Below are positions 13,926 to 24,800 of a stretch of DNA of 64,000 nt, piece after piece. Both the position numbers and the translations under genes were made by a program. The stretch's first letter is position 1. Every line of letters starts with the position of its first letter. Under the pieces are notes generated by a model, which was not told where the DNA came from, made no database searches, and saw nothing but the letters and a program-made list of their open reading frames with translations. The DNA is from Albula goreensis (lineage: Eukaryota; Chordata; Actinopteri; Albuliformes; Albulidae), in NCBI GenBank assembly GCA_022829145.1, contig CM040741.1, positions 61,689,047 through 61,753,046 of the forward strand, written 5' to 3'.

Positions 13926-13962
13926 TAAAAAAAGAAAGAAAAAAGAAAGAAAGAAAAAAAGA
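13926..13962. repeat. GAAA-rich simple repeat
   Basis: This is a purine-only tract of A runs interspersed with GAAA units, close to the putative fer promoter. Confidence 0.85.
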
Positions 13963-14050
13963 CTAGCTAAGTAATGGTGCAGAATGTTATACATACTCCT
14001 TTGAAAACAAAAGATTAAGTAGACCCTTTCCAATTACAGCGTGCACTTAC

Positions 14051-14215
14051 TTGTTTAAGTCTCTTGTATGCTGTTTTTTTCCTCCTTGTTTCCTGATGCC
14101 TTGTTTGTATTCGGTTGGTATCTCTCTTTTCTCTAGCTCGATGAAGAGTACCGGAGTCGGGATTCGGGAGGGGTTTCCGCTTCAGGACTGCACAGCCTCT
14201 CCAGTCATAGGATAA
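14051..14215 (-). other. fer: Probable non-coding first exon (5' UTR) of fer
   Basis: The coding exon of fer starts at an acceptor, so a 5' UTR exon must exist upstream on the minus strand. The best candidate ends at 14051, followed by a strong GTAAGT donor (14050-14045), and lies inside the CpG-enriched stretch. The upper boundary (transcription start) is an estimate: the sequence does not fix it. It carries no convincing long coding frame. Other first exons outside this stretch are possible. Confidence 0.5.
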
Positions 14216-15220
14216 TGACGTTCACAGCATGGCTTGGTGAAGTACTACACAGGGTTGTAGCTTTTTTTCGGGCTGTGGAGCGTCTTGATGACAAATCGCT
14301 TTTATATTCAATTGAAGTCTTGAAGGGTGAGGACTTTGGCAGCTCGTCATGTATTTATAAGGAACTATTGGTCATTATTAAAACGAGACACCGTTAGGTA
14401 TTCAGTTACTGGAAGCTAACTAAATGTAAGTGAAGGCGAGTTCCGTTCGTCATCGGCTCTTAGGTATGGGTCTATTATGTGTTTTTGCATTGCTCAACAT
14501 AATGAAATATTTAAAGCATGCAAGCTTTTGTTGTGGTGAGGGCCATTCACATTTGTACACTTTAGGGCGTGGGCGGAGTTTGAAGGATGACTAGTGTTAA
14601 TCGATTTATAATGTGTAATATTTACAAATTCATTGTTACTCCTGTGAAATCCCGAGTGCAAAGTTTGTGTCCCTACGTGATGACGGAGTTTTCCATAAAG
14701 GAAACATTGAGGTGTGTCTTCAAGTCTATGGAACTTGTTTAGAAAGATGGAACAACAGATACATTTAAAAAGATAATGCAAGCTAAGAATTATAAAAGTG
14801 TAGCATAGTGTAACCAATAACATTAATCATATAAACCCAAAAACATGATCTCATTGCAAGAGGAAATAGCATCTTATCATGAACAAAAGTCTACCAAAAT
14901 GTTTAATCTGCCTTGAAACAAATCTAGTTTAGTTAGCGTGTCGTATAAGTAAAGTCAAATCGAACGGTCTAAAAATGCCCCGCTCCCAATCCAGCTACTA
15001 TATCTGTCGACAGATTATGTGAGAACTGATTAATTATTGGAAAGAAAAATTATTTTGAACAAGCCAAGTCTCAGTCCTATATATTTTTGCATCTCTTCTA
15101 TAAGGCCATGGTGGGGAGTCAGTCAGCATTTGTCCCAAATTAACTTGTCCACAATTACAGTATATGCAACTGTTTATCTTCATAAAAACATACTGAACAT
15201 ATATAAGCATAGAAATTAAC

Positions 15221-15242
15221 TTTTTTTTTTTTTTTTTTTTTT
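15221..15242. repeat. 22-T homopolymer
   Basis: Uninterrupted T tract in the intergenic interval. Confidence 0.95.
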
Positions 15243-18200
15243 CCAAAACGTTTTTAAATAGTTATCCACAACCTTGACGATGTAACAGATTTGCATTCAG
15301 TTCTGTCTCTGCCTGCTATGACCACCTTGGGGAGTAGATACAACATGTACACAAAGCATGGCTAAAAGCTCATTTTAATGGCTGTCATCATCTCCTGTAT
15401 TATTTATCATAACAAAAATAACCTCAAGAGTCTATAAAAATCAAATCGAATAACTGAGACTGATCCAAGCATCTTTCAAAAACAAACCAAAAATAGCTCT
15501 CCCCTCGGGGCAAAAACGTCTGCGCTGGGAGAAATACCAAGACAGCATAGCCCATTTCTCAGAGCCATAGTGATAAGCAACAGTACTATACGAATGTGAC
15601 TTATTGAAAATCAGACCTTAACAGGAAGTACATGCACAGACCCTTCTGGGAAGCCTTCTTAAAGGAAGTAATGACAAAAGTGGTGACAAAAAGGTGTGAA
15701 AAAGGCCACAGTTACCCAACCTCTCCATGTCTTCAGTTATGGTTGGCTACGCACGAGGCAAGTGAGAAGCATTAGGAGAGTATTGGCACCCTGGCTAAAA
15801 GTCTCCCAAACATGGTAGTTTAATCAGGGACTGCAGGTGAGAAAGAATGTACCAGACCTACTGAAACAGATGATTATGATAAAGCATCGTACATAAATAA
15901 ATCAGGTAAGTGGAAATGTAAACTTGTTTACCTTAGACTAAGAAAGCCAACAATTCTGACTAGATCCACCCATGCTTAAGGATTGAACATGAAATTTACA
16001 TTCACCTGTACCTCTGTTAGGAGCTGGGTGCTGACATTAAAAGGCCAGTAATTGTACCTTTAACTGTACCAGTGCCCATAAGTTTGACCCAGCCCATAGT
16101 TCTACCTGTATGTGATGGATACAACCTATTGATACTTGTACATATTTTACATTAATGCTACAGAGGCTGTTTTGTTTGCCATAACTGTTGCGATAGTTGA
16201 TAGTGCTTGGATAGTGTAAAGGAAAACAACACCCATCTGAAATGATTTGCCAGGAGCAATTCAGAGCACACCAGCCGAACATGGCTCACTGTACTTCCCC
16301 CCAGGCTATACACCATGGCTCCTCTCACCAGACATAATAGGAACGGTCAGCGGTGCCAGTGTATCCAAGGTGAAACCGGCAGACGTTTTGTCAGGGGCCC
16401 CCAATGACTCCCCCTCATTTGCTCAACGCCGTGGAACGGCTTTCGGAATGAGACATGGGATCTGTGACGGTCGGCTCACCCGAAAGCCACCGGAGCATAA
16501 CGATCACCGAGGCTGACAAGACCCACATACCAGAGAAACAGAATGCCACAGCACTCTGAGTAAAACTATAGAGCTGCACTCATTACATATAAAACAACTA
16601 TGCGTCAACATAACATGCTTTTCCTGCTTGCCATAGTCCCTATGTTCTATGTAGAAAGCATGGCAGCAAAAAACACTTTTAGGAAATGTATAGTCAAAGA
16701 AGTTGTTTTAATTTCCAGCCATCTGAAGGCATGAAGGAATCAGTGGCACGATGGCAGTATTTTTAATATTAGTAGAAATACAGTTTGTAGTTGTGGTAGT
16801 AGTTTTAGTATTGACACAAATAATAGTACTTGTTGTAGCACTAGTATTATGTAGTTTCCCAGAAGACACCTTGGCGTCACACATAGCTTGCATTTTTACG
16901 GTAGTAGCATGTGACCAATGCAATCTGGTATCATCTAGATAGGCGAGGGAGAAACCCAAAGTGTGATTTTCCACCCACAATGACGTAGAAATATTTCCCT
17001 GTAAAAAGTAGAAGAAGGAGCTGAAGAAGGTCTATGCTACAAGGCCATTATCTCATTTTTAGATGAAGATGGAGAGAAACATAAGAAATATGACATGATG
17101 GTAATGAGGGCACCACCACGGTTCCTGTCCTGATTAAGAAGCTTCTGGCTAAGATGATTGTCTGGTGACTCAAGAACAAGTGGTGCTGCTGGAGACACAG
17201 ATTAGGCACATTACAGAGGTCCTACCCAGCCCCACAAAAACACTGCTCCCTCGCTGTATTAATGAACAGCATTGCTACGTGCACACAGGGGCAGTTTATC
17301 CTGGTTCCTCTGTAACCATAATCATAATGGCGATTTTGCATTCAGAACAAGGGACATTGCAGAAGTGCCTGCCCTGTAACCACCATGACCGGGAACTTTG
17401 GACATTAAATAACCAGAGCTGTCAGTGTGCAGTCATTACGTCCTGGCTTCATTGTTCCCTTTTTGGAATTCCATCATCACCACAATATAACTTATGATTT
17501 ATTGATTTATGGTTCATTTTAGTGTGCCCTTCACACCTTACTGAAATATAAGCGACCTCTGATTATGATCAGTCAGTCTGCACAGACACAAATCAAATCA
17601 AGTCGAGAAACAAAACTCGATGCATCTCCTAAAAGTTCACAACCTCCTTTATGAACTGCAATGAAGTACTTACAAATTCTGACACTCAGGTTCACAGGGT
17701 GTACAGATTTATAAGGTTTAGAAACATGGTATTTGGCCAGGTACAATGCTCAATGCTTATAAATGCTGATTACCCCCCTGCAAATATAATAGTTTTGTTC
17801 TTTGTTATACATCCATCTGCCACTTTCATAAGGGCATTTTTGCATGTTGAATTGTTTTACTGTCAATTCTCATTTCCATATTATTATATTTCCTCTTTTC
17901 AGTTGCATTTGTTAATAAAGGTAAAATATACTGCGCAACCACAAGCACATAAGTACAACAGAAATGTTTTTAAGACTGAAATATTGTGTGTGCACTTACA
18001 GTATACACACAGAAAGAAGTGACCTTCCTGAATAACATTTAAACATGCATACAGTTTGGCACTTCACAGTGATCCTACAAACAGTAAGTAAGCTCGAAGT
18101 GAAGCTCTCAGATCAAAGGTCATGTTTTTTAATCACAGAGATGTAGTGTAAAACTGTTGATCTTCATATCATTTGGTTGGCACAAACTGTTCATTGACCT

Positions 18201-18370
18201 TTCTACAGCAACCCATCCATATAATGTAAAGATCTTTAAATCTTAACTGCATTGATTAAAAAAACAAGCCCAGATCTAGTGGCTGGGGTCAGGATTAGCC
18301 TGGATTAGCACTCAGGGGCACAGCCACCACTATGGAAATTACAAACATCCTTGAGTTTAAAATTCATCTG

Positions 18371-18384
18371 CTGCCACCTAGTGG
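18371..18384 (-). promoter_or_regulatory. CTCF-like motif
   Basis: The plus strand reads CTGCCACCTAGTGG. Its complement matches all 14 positions of the common CTCF core (CCASYAGRKGGCRS). Sequence match only; occupancy is not shown. Confidence 0.5.
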
Positions 18385-19729
18385 ACAACAACTAGATAAA
18401 CAATTTGGGAAATGTTGCGAGATTAATATGTACTTCATGGCAAAATATGAACTTGATTTATGGATGCAAATTAACATGCAAATAAGTGTTTACTGGTTGC
18501 TTTAATATAGCTGCTGCTGATTAATGTGATGTTGATCTGCCATGTAATTAATAATTTCCCAACAACGCTGCACCGACAGGAAAACAGTCACCCCCCAATG
18601 CTTCTTCTTCATTTCCTGTAAATCTTCCATGGAATTTGACTCTTGAGATTACTCATCTCTGCTCTCAGAGGTTCACATGTGTTTCATTTTGCATTTGGAA
18701 CTGAAGTCAGAAAACCAGGAATTTAGGATAACAAATAAAATTAAATGAACATATATAACAAACTGACAGGGAAATGGAAGCCTCAGAGTGTCAAGAACTG
18801 AGTCCAAACTAAAGCACCATCAGGTCCTCCATGCTATGCTTTTAGTATTCCCCATATTTCCACTTTTCCAGTAGCTGGCTGTATTCTTCGTCTTATTATT
18901 ATTATTATTGTTCTTGCTGTACTTGTTGCTATTGTTTAGTAGTAGTAACAGTAGTTATTATCATCTTCTCTATCTTTTATATTGCTCCTTTCAGTCTCAT
19001 GGCCCTCATTTACAATGGCAGGACAATGAGTCACCACGTTCACCAACAATGAGTAGTACCAGTCTTATCATATGATTCAAGGTCACATCCCATAATTCTG
19101 AAAGCTATCCCTCCACATTCCATCCAATGTTATCTCTAATCACACTCTCCCTAAACTTGCAGACTAGTTTTCTGTCATTGCCCACCATGGTATTTTGTCC
19201 CTCACCTCTTCCCGTAGCATTCCTTGGGGGAAAGAAAAATTGAGACACAGGGAATTGCACAGCCAGTAAACTCATTAGTTCAACAGTAAAAGGTTCAGAT
19301 CCCTGAGACAGTTTACAGCTGTTGTGAGACAGTGGCTTAAATGTGGTGTGCTACCCTTAAAGGGGGTCAAACAAGCCTTGGGAAAGAACAGGCCTTTTCC
19401 CAGTGATGTGATTTTCTGAGGACAACATAGCAAGAAAGATACATAAGAATACAGTTCTGTTCTTACTGGGGAAATGAAGACACCTCTGTTTTCATTTTTT
19501 GTTTGGCTCCAATTAAACAGTCATCAATTGTATAAAAGACATGTGGAAAAGTCAACTTAAGACTTATGTATATAGACCCCAACTTTAATATATGTATGCA
19601 CACACATAATATACTACATTTCAATGTTTTATGGGTACATTAGAAAAGCAGTCTTTAGCTCCACTTTCCCAATGCATAAGTACAGGTTTGAATAGATTGA
19701 ACCACACTTTTATTTCCACACTCGGACTC

Positions 19730-19769
19730 CCTGGTAGCTTGCAAAGTCACTTCTATGCAAGCTACCAGG
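19730..19769. repeat. Perfect 14-bp inverted repeat (hairpin)
   Basis: CCTGGTAGCTTGCA (19730-19743) and TGCAAGCTACCAGG (19756-19769) pair fully. The 12-base spacer can add AAGT/ACTT pairing. Confidence 0.85.
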
Positions 19770-20780
19770 TTCCTTTGATGTATGCGAAGAGCGACTAGTC
19801 AATACTTCTTTATCACTTAGCTAAGCCATTATTCGCTTCCTCCCTCTGGTATAAATACATTTATGACACCCTTATTTATTTGGCTTCTGCTACAGCCTCC
19901 CGGTTCAGGCCATCGTCATTGCTGGTCACACATGCATTTCCCCTTTAATAAGCACCAACATGAATGATTATTCCTCTGAGAGGGATGCAATAACCTGTGT
20001 TGCTTCATGATTCCTAAAATGATTTGTGGTCAGTTTGGGGTCCTTTTGCGAGGGTTCATCAAATGTTTACACTTTCCAAAGTTTTCACTTTGAGAAATAC
20101 TTTTTTTTTTTTTGGACCAGAACGTGAGCATCTATGTTCGTGTTTTCTGTGGAAAATCTATTATGGTGTAGTTTGAGACATTATATTGATCTCGGGACAC
20201 ACTAGACGTTTTGAATTTGGGTGTGTGCATTCGGTTGCCTCAGGGGGGACGATAATGACTCATTGAAACTGCATTGACACAAACACAAACATTAGGCAAA
20301 GGGAAAGCGAATTATCCCTGCATCCGTATGTCAAATTTTTATTTACTTAGCTGATCTCATTGATTCTGCGCACAATTTACGAGCATTTCGTCTGATTCAG
20401 AACATTAGCACTTTTCCAATGTTCTTGTTACTTAAACGTTTTACACTGAGCAACACTGTGCAGAGTTTATTTTAAACATGTGGCTCACTCCCGCTATGTT
20501 CAATGAACGCTCGGGCTAGATTAAGCCATCGAAGTTTGAACTTAGAAGGCCCAATTCATTTTCACTGAAGCAAAATACAAGTCCCAAAGGATTTTGCCTT
20601 GGGTCATCAGTTCATATTGTCGAAATTGTCCCCAAGCCTGCGTGTGGTTTTTTATATATATATTTTTTGGAGCCGACGTGATATTTCCCAGATAAAGCCA
20701 TTCGAACGTGTATGCGCACTGCAATCAGCTCGAAGGTAAACAGTAGGTTTACAGCAGAATTCCACTCCAAGTCGACACAT

Positions 20781-20794
20781 CCGACAGGTGGCGC
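20781..20794 (+). promoter_or_regulatory. CTCF-like motif near the receptor promoter
   Basis: CCGACAGGTGGCGC fits the CTCF core on the plus strand with one mismatch. It lies about 360 bp before the receptor start codon and points the opposite way to the motif at 18371. Confidence 0.45.
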
Positions 20795-21143
20795 TAAAGG
20801 TACGTCAAGTGTGTGCCCTGTAATGTGACGTTTTGGGGGCTGTGCTGAAGGTTCTACTGATCTCTTAAACTGAAGTGAGCTGAATGGATGCTATCACACA
20901 CACAGGGTGGACTCGTGGAGCAGAAGTAACTGAGCCCAAGTCAATGCGCAGTGAAGGTATTACACTGTGGAAAATTACCGGACTGTTTAGGAGATAAACT
21001 AATGGATGCTTCCACTACTTATTTTTCTTGAGATTAAAAAATAAGCATTTAAAAACGGGTTGGATTCAAGAAAGTTGCTTACAGCTCCTGTTACCTGGTG
21101 TTACCGTGCTGCTTTTCTTGGAATAGTTTTTTTACTCATTGGA
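20795..21143 (+). promoter_or_regulatory. Promoter and 5' UTR region of the natriuretic peptide receptor gene
   Basis: This is the sequence immediately upstream of the receptor start codon. It contains a CRE-like TGACGTTT at 20826-20833 and no clear TATA box. Two upstream ATGs open short frames that end before the main start: 20884-20997 (37 codons plus stop) and 21003-21032 (9 codons plus stop). If transcribed, they could damp translation. The transcription start cannot be placed from sequence alone. Confidence 0.45.
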
Positions 21144-21846
21144 ATGGGATGCAAGATGGTGCTTGGATATAGTTTGTTTGTTGCGTTCACGTGTTTTCTT
21201 GTGGCCAGGTGTCGAACAGATATGGGAAAGAACGTCACTGTGGTAGTGATGCTTCCCGACAATCACATCAAATATGCTTTCGCATTGCCGAGGGTTTTCC
21301 CAGCAATTAGCATGGCCCACGAGGATATGCTGAAGAAGAACAAACTTTTGAAGGGCTATTCCATAAACCTCCTCAACCTTAGTACAGAGGACCAGGGCAG
21401 CTGTTCTGAAACTCGAGCTCAAATAATGGCTGTGGATACTAAGCTTTACCAAAAACCCGATGCGTTCTTTGGACCTGGTTGTGTGTACTCGGTAGCCTCG
21501 GTGGGGAGGTTTGCGAACCATTGGACGCTGCCATTGATAACGGCATGGGCGCCAGCATATGGATTTGATTCGAAGGAAGAATATAGGACAATTGTGCGGA
21601 CGGGCCCCTCCACAACAAAACTTGGGGACTTCACCTTTAGCCTTCACTCGCATTTCAATTGGACAACTCGGGCGGTTATGATATTCCATGATATGAAAAT
21701 GGATGATAGACCTTATTACTTCCTTTCCGAAGGCATTTACATCGTTTTGCGCAGTGAAAACCTTACAGTCGAAGCTTACCCGTATGGAGGACCCCAGAAC
21801 GCCGATTATAAAGAAATAATTTCGTCAATAAAATCCAACGGAAGAA
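21144..21846 (+). CDS. npr2: Receptor exon 1: signal peptide and membrane-distal ectodomain
   Basis: There are two candidate starts. ATG 21144 is the first ATG in the open frame, and ATG 21156 has a good context (AAGATGG). Either gives a signal peptide built around [19 protein letters not shown]. The frame is open back to a TAA at 21042, but with no ATG before 21144. The exon encodes NVTVVVMLP, the first disulphide pair (GSCSETR and GPGCVYS), [12 protein letters not shown] and HFNWTTRA. N-glycosylation sequons include NVT, NLS, NWT and NLT. It ends one base into an Ile codon at donor GTAAGT (21847). Confidence 0.93.
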
Positions 21847-24800
21847 GTAAGTTTACAGTCGCCGCTTGTTGGTAATCGCGCACAAGCGCGCACTGTGGCT
21901 CGGCATTGGAAGGAAAATATATGATGATTTTAAGACAGTTCCTTTGACAGCTCGGTAAAAAGCTAATGAGTGTCCTTTTATCGGAGGGATGTTTTTTTTT
22001 TGCTTTTATGATACAGGCAAACTTACGCGCGGGACTCTATAAATTGATGCGAGAAGCAGTAGCCATACAATCAGCACTATGTTCCCAGTGCCATATGACG
22101 AGGGTATGTTTTCTTACTGCTCCTCAAAGAGTTTGAATGCATTGTCATTTTAATGCATATATTCTACCCCGTTCCCCAGAATAAATTGACGCACTTACTT
22201 ACAGATTTGCAATCTACAGCAACATTAAAAAATAACCTAAAGCCGTACATATTTGAATACTCCTGAAACACACGTAAAGAATGTGTGTAGACGGAATTTC
22301 CAGCCCTTGGTTTATTGATTTTGACCACCTGCTTGTGCTTTCTGTCTTCCAGGCAAGTTATTTATGGTGGCCCCTACAGTGAGAGCAGGGGTTTATGCGT
22401 GTCCAAACGAAACACGCTTTGGTCGATTTTTTTTCATGGCTGCAATGCTACATCTGTTAACATAAACTGTAGCTATAGCTTATTGCTCAAACCAGTTGCT
22501 TAATTTTGTTTTCAAGTTTAGCATAAACACAATTTAGGGTTAATGTATATCATAGCTGCTTGGTTAAATCTTGCATTTTATAATCCAGGCGTTGATTCAG
22601 AGACTATATTTTTTATGTTGCTACGGTATGCATTGATTTGTGTTATAATTTTTGTATAATTTTTGTTAGTGGCATTTTTCCTACTATTGATACTTCGCGC
22701 TCTCGAAGTACCAGTTTTTATAGATATACTGCAATATCAGTAGCAAAATCCCTTCGTTACGGAAAAATACAGTCATCTATTTTAATATGACATTCTTTCT
22801 GCAATATTTTAAAGAAAAATCTAACCACATGTTTGTACTGCTGTGGATGGTTTTTAAAGGAAGATGCATCTGCACGTGCACACTCTTCCATCTCAAATCA
22901 ATATCTCCTCTGTACTAACTTACATGTATTTAAACTCTTAAGGCTGTCAGTTTGCTTCAAATGAAATGAAATTGAAAATGTAGCAGTCCATTTAAATGAA
23001 TTGCCTGTCAAGCTGTATGAAAATATACCAATGTATGTCAAAGTAAAACAAGGTTTTATAATGGATGACTTATGTAACAGAACTGTCAAAAGCGTGTTAT
23101 ACATATACTTAATTAGACATGTTAAGTGTCCTGTTGTAATGGCGATTCCTCCCATTAAGTCATAATTAGTTCTTAGCACAGACACAGAATAATCTTAAAT
23201 TATAAAATTATTTTTAAATAGGATATATTAAAAGGATCTTGTACTTCTCTGTAACTAAGTATTGAAAATTAATTCTAAATGTGACAGGATTCTCTCATCT
23301 GAAAAACCCTCAAACAGTATGTTGAGGTTATGCTTGTATGTTTTTTTACTCAGAATCATCATGACAATTGTGGAGCCTCAATAAACGTAACAGATACGTG
23401 CTGTTACTAGACAGGTAATGGATCTGGACACAATGTACGCTACTGAGATGGATGAAACGAGCCGAGATATAAGTCAGCAGCTAGCATAATCATCTCATCA
23501 GTTTTTTTTTCCCTTGGCAGTCTGTGAACTAAATTGCATCTTATTAAAACAATAACGACTCAATAAAATCGTTTTGACCTTTAGTGGGGAAAAATGAAAA
23601 CGTCTGTATTTGGATATCATTACACTTTACGCTGAGCCAATTAAATTATTTGTCTTAGACTCCAACATACAAACTAGGCTGACGTCGAAGACCTAAATGC
23701 TGAAGTAGAACATGCGCAAAGAACACTTAAAAATCTATAGGGAAAGGGTCTTGGTGAGGAGCTTCAGGGCTCGAATCACATACTATCGTTTAGGGAAAGG
23801 GAATAGAATGTGTATCGTTCGGAGATAAACTGGCACTTGAATTTTCTTTAAATGATATTAATGCAACTCTGCAATTACGTTTTAAACAGTACTATGCATG
23901 ACTAATTCTATTGCTATGTACAAGGAGGAGAGGTTGTGGAACATGAACAAGCTCACTGTAGCTGGGGAATGTACAGTTTGCTGATGTCCTCAGCTCCACA
24001 AACGCTGAGAGCTGTGCTCGTTTTTAGCCATACTGTGCAATTAGGCTCGTCTCAATGGGCATGGTGTCTGTATTGCAATAGTAACTGAACTACCACAGCA
24101 GTGAAGTACGGTCACAGATACGAGAGTTAATTCAGCAGTATAGCTCAGAGTGAACGTAACCATCTACAAAACTACCTAGCTACAGATGTTATAATCCATT
24201 TGTCATTTTTTCAGCTTCTTCGTTTACAAATTACAGCAACGGGGAAATCTGGAAAAAAGTATGCTTAATATTAGGAAAAAACGACTGGCAATATATAGTA
24301 AATATTTAAAAGTATAGTTAGCTAAATGGCTGTGTAGATACAACACAAACAAATGGTCCATCCAGGATATACCTATTAAATTCTAGAGTAAATTTAATGA
24401 AAGGATGGAATAATTTGGGCCTTTTCTCTTACAATACAAGAAGTTATATGTTTCCCTGAAGTTATATGTTTAATATTCCCTGGTTTTATTTACACTGAGA
24501 AATGTTATGTTCTATTGGAAATTTAGCTAAGCAACTGGTCAGAAACAGGTGCATGTCCCATGCTAGGTTTTAAATAAATGCATCTCTCTCCTAACTACTG
24601 AATGTTCTATGTAAATCACAAAATGATATCATAACATAGTTTCTGGATGTAATTTACACAATGCTATACACAACAGCTCATGAAATTTATTATGATTGCT
24701 TATGCTTATGATTGCCCATTGAGAACATTATCTGTATAGACAAAGGCAATGACTGGTGTTACAATGTTGTGACAGAGATGTATGTCTCACATATAAATAT

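Larger units (their letters stand above)
3404..14050 (-). other. fer: fer 5' intron, about 10.6 kb
   Basis: This stretch lies between the first coding exon and the probable non-coding first exon. It contains a short tandem duplication (5034-5071), a 120-bp direct duplication (8361-8480 and 8750-8870), a 26-T tract (8889-8914), a 25-A tract (11733-11757), a CTCF-like motif (10008-10021) and GAAA-rich DNA (13926-13962). No open frame here has recognisable protein similarity or paired splice signals. The length depends on the first-exon call, which is inferred. Confidence 0.6.
13560..14480 (-). promoter_or_regulatory. Putative fer promoter, CpG-enriched
   Basis: CG dinucleotides are visibly denser here than in the surrounding AT-rich DNA, clustering near 13660-13760, 13880-13920 and 14110-14290. 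No TATA box is evident. A CRE-like TGACGTTC lies at 14217-14224 and an ETS-like GCGGAAA on the minus strand near 14178. Its position just upstream of the candidate first-exon donor supports a housekeeping-type fer promoter. CpG density was judged by eye. Confidence 0.5.
14480..20700. other. Intergenic interval between divergent fer and natriuretic receptor genes
   Basis: No gene is supported in about 6 kb. It holds a 22-T tract (15221-15242), degenerate trinucleotide DNA rich in TAG/TTG near 16755-16860 and TTA/TTG near 18893-18960, a perfect CTCF-core match at 18371-18384, and a perfect 14-bp inverted repeat at 19730-19769. Open frames at 16247-16516, 17165-17497 and 17651-18022 show no familiar motif. 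Confidence 0.65.

Noticed and set aside
16751-16942. Valine-rich open frame
   Set aside because: It is a degenerate GTA/GTT trinucleotide tract rather than a gene.
19240-19400. Possible further SINE (AAGGTTCAGATCCCTGAGA resembles a tRNA B box)
   Set aside because: Only the B-box-like piece is recognisable; no A box or body could be aligned by eye.
21060-21143. Open stretch in frame before the receptor start, beginning with TTG
   Set aside because: There is no ATG before 21144 and a stop at 21042. Initiation at TTG is not expected in a vertebrate gene, so the start is placed at 21144 or 21156.
21132-21689. 185-codon minus-strand open frame opposite receptor exon 1
   Set aside because: It is the antisense shadow of a strongly recognised coding exon.
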